Shown: piece after piece, positions 5,922 to 6,529 of the stretch
Layout: every line of letters starts with the position of its first letter
How positions within the stretch are numbered: position 1 is the first letter of the stretch
Source: Methanoregulaceae archaeon
GTDB taxonomy: Archaea; Halobacteriota; Methanomicrobia; Methanomicrobiales; Methanospirillaceae
Direction of reading: 5' to 3'
DNA: 6,529 nucleotides
Assembly: GCA_019695435.1 (NCBI GenBank)
Contig: JACTVF010000137.1
Span: forward strand, 1 to 6,529
Position numbers and translations under genes: made by a program
Notes under the pieces: model-generated
Database searches by the model: none
The model's input: only the letters and a program-made list of their open reading frames with translations
What the model was told of the DNA's origin: nothing

Positions 5922-6008
5922 TTATAGGAAATGGTTGACGGTGCCGACGGACAACGTCAGGATGCAGAAAACGGCAAGCGCAGCATAATAGATTACAGGG
6001 GCCTTCAT
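5922..6008 (-). CDS. Putative 28-aa single-pass membrane peptide
   Basis: The ORF encodes MKAPVIYYAALAVFCILTLS followed by VGTVNHFL and a TAA stop. After a short basic start, about 20 hydrophobic residues (5-24) would form one membrane helix. About two thirds of third codon positions are G or C, as in the neighbouring genes, while the surrounding DNA is A/T-rich. The overlapping plus-strand ORF at 5931-6047 (38 aa, hydrophilic) shows weaker third-position bias. There is no clear ribosome binding site, but a TATA box at 6090-6097 is suitably placed. An oligo-T run on the minus strand at 5861-5865 could end the transcript. I do not recognise the family; coding status needs conservation evidence. 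Confidence 0.4.
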   Translation of the reverse strand: MKAPVIYYAALAVFCILTLSVGTVNHFL

Positions 6009-6031
6009 GGTAAAACCAGCAATGACGATTC

Positions 6032-6055
6032 TGCGGGTGGGATTTGATCCCCGCA
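6032..6055 (-). other. GC-rich hairpin in the leader of the small ORF
   Basis: TGCGG at 6032-6036 pairs with CCGCA at 6051-6055, and GGAT at 6040-6043 pairs with ATCC at 6047-6050 across a 3-base loop, with a 3-base bulge at 6037-6039. It lies between the TATA box at 6090-6097 and ATG 6008 on the minus strand, so it would be in the mRNA leader. It has a superficial likeness to a tRNA T-arm but no tRNA is present. Confidence 0.4.
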
Positions 6056-6074
6056 AACAAACAATGTTATTTAA

Positions 6075-6117
6075 ATTAGACATTTTGTAATATATACTTT
6101 AGTATTAGACATCTAAT
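6075..6117. promoter_or_regulatory. TATA box flanked by repeated ATTAGACAT sites
   Basis: TAATATATAC at 6089-6098 reads as a TATA box on both strands. The 9-bp word ATTAGACAT occurs at 6075-6083 and again at 6104-6112, one on each side of it. The second copy is part of an inverted repeat, ATTAGA (6104-6109) with TCTAAT (6112-6117). This is a typical layout for regulator sites that control access of TBP. On the minus strand it would drive the 28-aa ORF. Confidence 0.45.
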
Positions 6118-6305
6118 CTGAGCTTCCCTCCCGATACCAGAAGCATCGGTCATACAAATGACGAGGAACCGGCCAAACGCACTGACACCCCCGGGCGTAT
6201 TCACCTTATCATTCGCAAGCACGGTAACAGGAATGGGCGATTTGCAGATTATCGCCCTGTAGTGTTCTTTAAGACCCTATAAAAAATTGCCCTGGTATAG
6301 ATGTT

Positions 6306-6343
6306 AAAAAAAGAGGAAGGGAGCGGGAATCCGTCGCTCTTTT
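6306..6343 (-). terminator. Hairpin and oligo-T terminator of the HTH regulator gene
   Basis: Positions 6317-6325 pair with 6335-6343 (nine pairs, two of them G-U) around a 9-base loop, followed on the minus strand by seven T (6312-6306). The element begins eight bases after the regulator stop. A second minus-strand oligo-T follows at 6286-6281. Confidence 0.65.
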
Positions 6344-6350
6344 AGGAGTA

Positions 6351-6529
6351 TCAGTCTACATCTACGGTCCGCATTTCCTCATCATAGGAGAACACCTCTT
6401 CGATGTTCACCTTAAAGTAGCGTGATATCCTGAACGCCAGATCCAGAGAGGGGACATACTTTCCTTTCTCTATGGCAAGGATGGTCTGACGGGTCACACC
6501 GATCGCCTTTGCAAGATCCTCCTGTGTGA
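6351..6529 (-). CDS. XRE-family HTH transcriptional regulator, N-terminus off the window
   Basis: The last 58 codons are present, ending in TGA at 6351-6353; the start lies beyond position 6529, probably by about 10-15 codons. [20 protein letters not shown] contains helix 2 and the recognition helix 3 of a lambda-Cro/XRE domain. It is followed by [20 protein letters not shown] and [10 protein letters not shown], the typical layout of the compact YgzD-like regulators of about 65-75 aa. The protein is almost all DNA-binding domain with a short acidic tail, so it has no ligand domain. In many genomes these small regulators accompany small membrane protein genes; whether that holds here depends on sequence outside the window. 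The ATTAGACAT sites about 240 bp downstream are possible targets, but nothing links them directly. Confidence 0.9.
   Translation of the reverse strand, partial: TQEDLAKAIGVTRQTILAIEKGKYVPSLDLAFRISRYFKVNIEEVFSYDEEMRTVDVD

Larger units (their letters stand above)
5648..6350. other. Gene-poor intergenic region
   Basis: About 700 bp lie between the surface-protein start and the regulator stop, more A/T-rich than the genes in its left part. I can support the operon promoter, one tiny minus-strand ORF with its leader hairpin, a TATA box with flanking repeats at 6075-6117, an inverted repeat (GGGCGA 6235-6240, TCGCCC 6252-6257, loop 11) and a terminator. A nine-base word AACGCACTG occurs twice (5863-5871 and 6175-6183). 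No ORF longer than about 60 codons with protein-like character is seen on either strand. Confidence 0.6.

Noticed and set aside
5931..6047. 38-codon hydrophilic plus-strand ORF overlapping the small membrane peptide
   Set aside because: Third-position G/C is about average while the opposite-strand frame has clear bias, and its product shows no pattern. It remains the alternative if the minus-strand ORF proves non-coding.
6032..6055. tRNA 3'-end or T-arm remnant, possible attachment site
   Set aside because: The stem and loop sizes do not fit a T-arm, there is no acceptor or anticodon arm nearby, and no integrase or direct repeat is present.
6158..6262. 34-codon plus-strand ORF downstream of the 6089-6098 TATA box
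   Set aside because: The promoter spacing is plausible, but the product has no recognisable features and there is no convincing ribosome binding site.

Overview
The window looks like the chromosome of a methanogenic archaeon, most likely order Methanomicrobiales (a Methanoregula-like genome is my guess). The grounds are a NikR with an archaeal-type N-terminus, a Met-10/Trm5-Taw2-type tRNA methyltransferase, a COG1361 S-layer-like surface protein, GGTGAT-type ribosome binding sites that match the archaeal 16S 3' end, TATA-box promoters and oligo-T terminators. The placement rests on protein flavour and signals only; no marker gene is present.

Layout. At the left edge is nikR (+), a complete nickel-responsive ribbon-helix-helix repressor. 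A 222-bp convergent gap follows, holding an oligo-T terminator, an inverted repeat and a strong stem-loop that may be pseudoknotted. An FkbM-type methyltransferase lies on the minus strand. It is divergent from a Met-10 family (Trm5/TYW2-like) SAM-dependent methyltransferase on the plus strand, whose start codon sits just after a perfect 12-bp palindrome. That gene runs convergently, with 12 bp between stop codons, into the end of a three-gene minus-strand operon. In transcription order the operon encodes a COG1361-type surface protein with a signal peptide and C-terminal anchor, a MacB/LolD-type ABC ATPase, and a MacB/FtsX-type permease. Spacing is 15 bp, then a 4-bp ATGA overlap, so these three products very probably act together. 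The simplest model is an archaeal analogue of a MacAB-type machine in which the surface protein replaces the MacA adaptor.

The right end is a roughly 700-bp, largely non-coding and AT-rich region. It holds the operon promoter with a perfect 7-bp inverted repeat between TATA box and predicted start site, a 28-codon minus-strand ORF for a hydrophobic peptide behind a GC-rich hairpin, a TATA box flanked by two 9-bp repeats (one in a palindrome), and a terminator. The window ends inside a small XRE-family HTH regulator (minus strand, N-terminus missing). I see no CRISPR array, insertion sequence, rRNA or tRNA. The best candidates for something undescribed are the surface-protein/ABC operon with its putative operator, the 28-aa membrane peptide with its structured leader, and the stem-loop after nikR.
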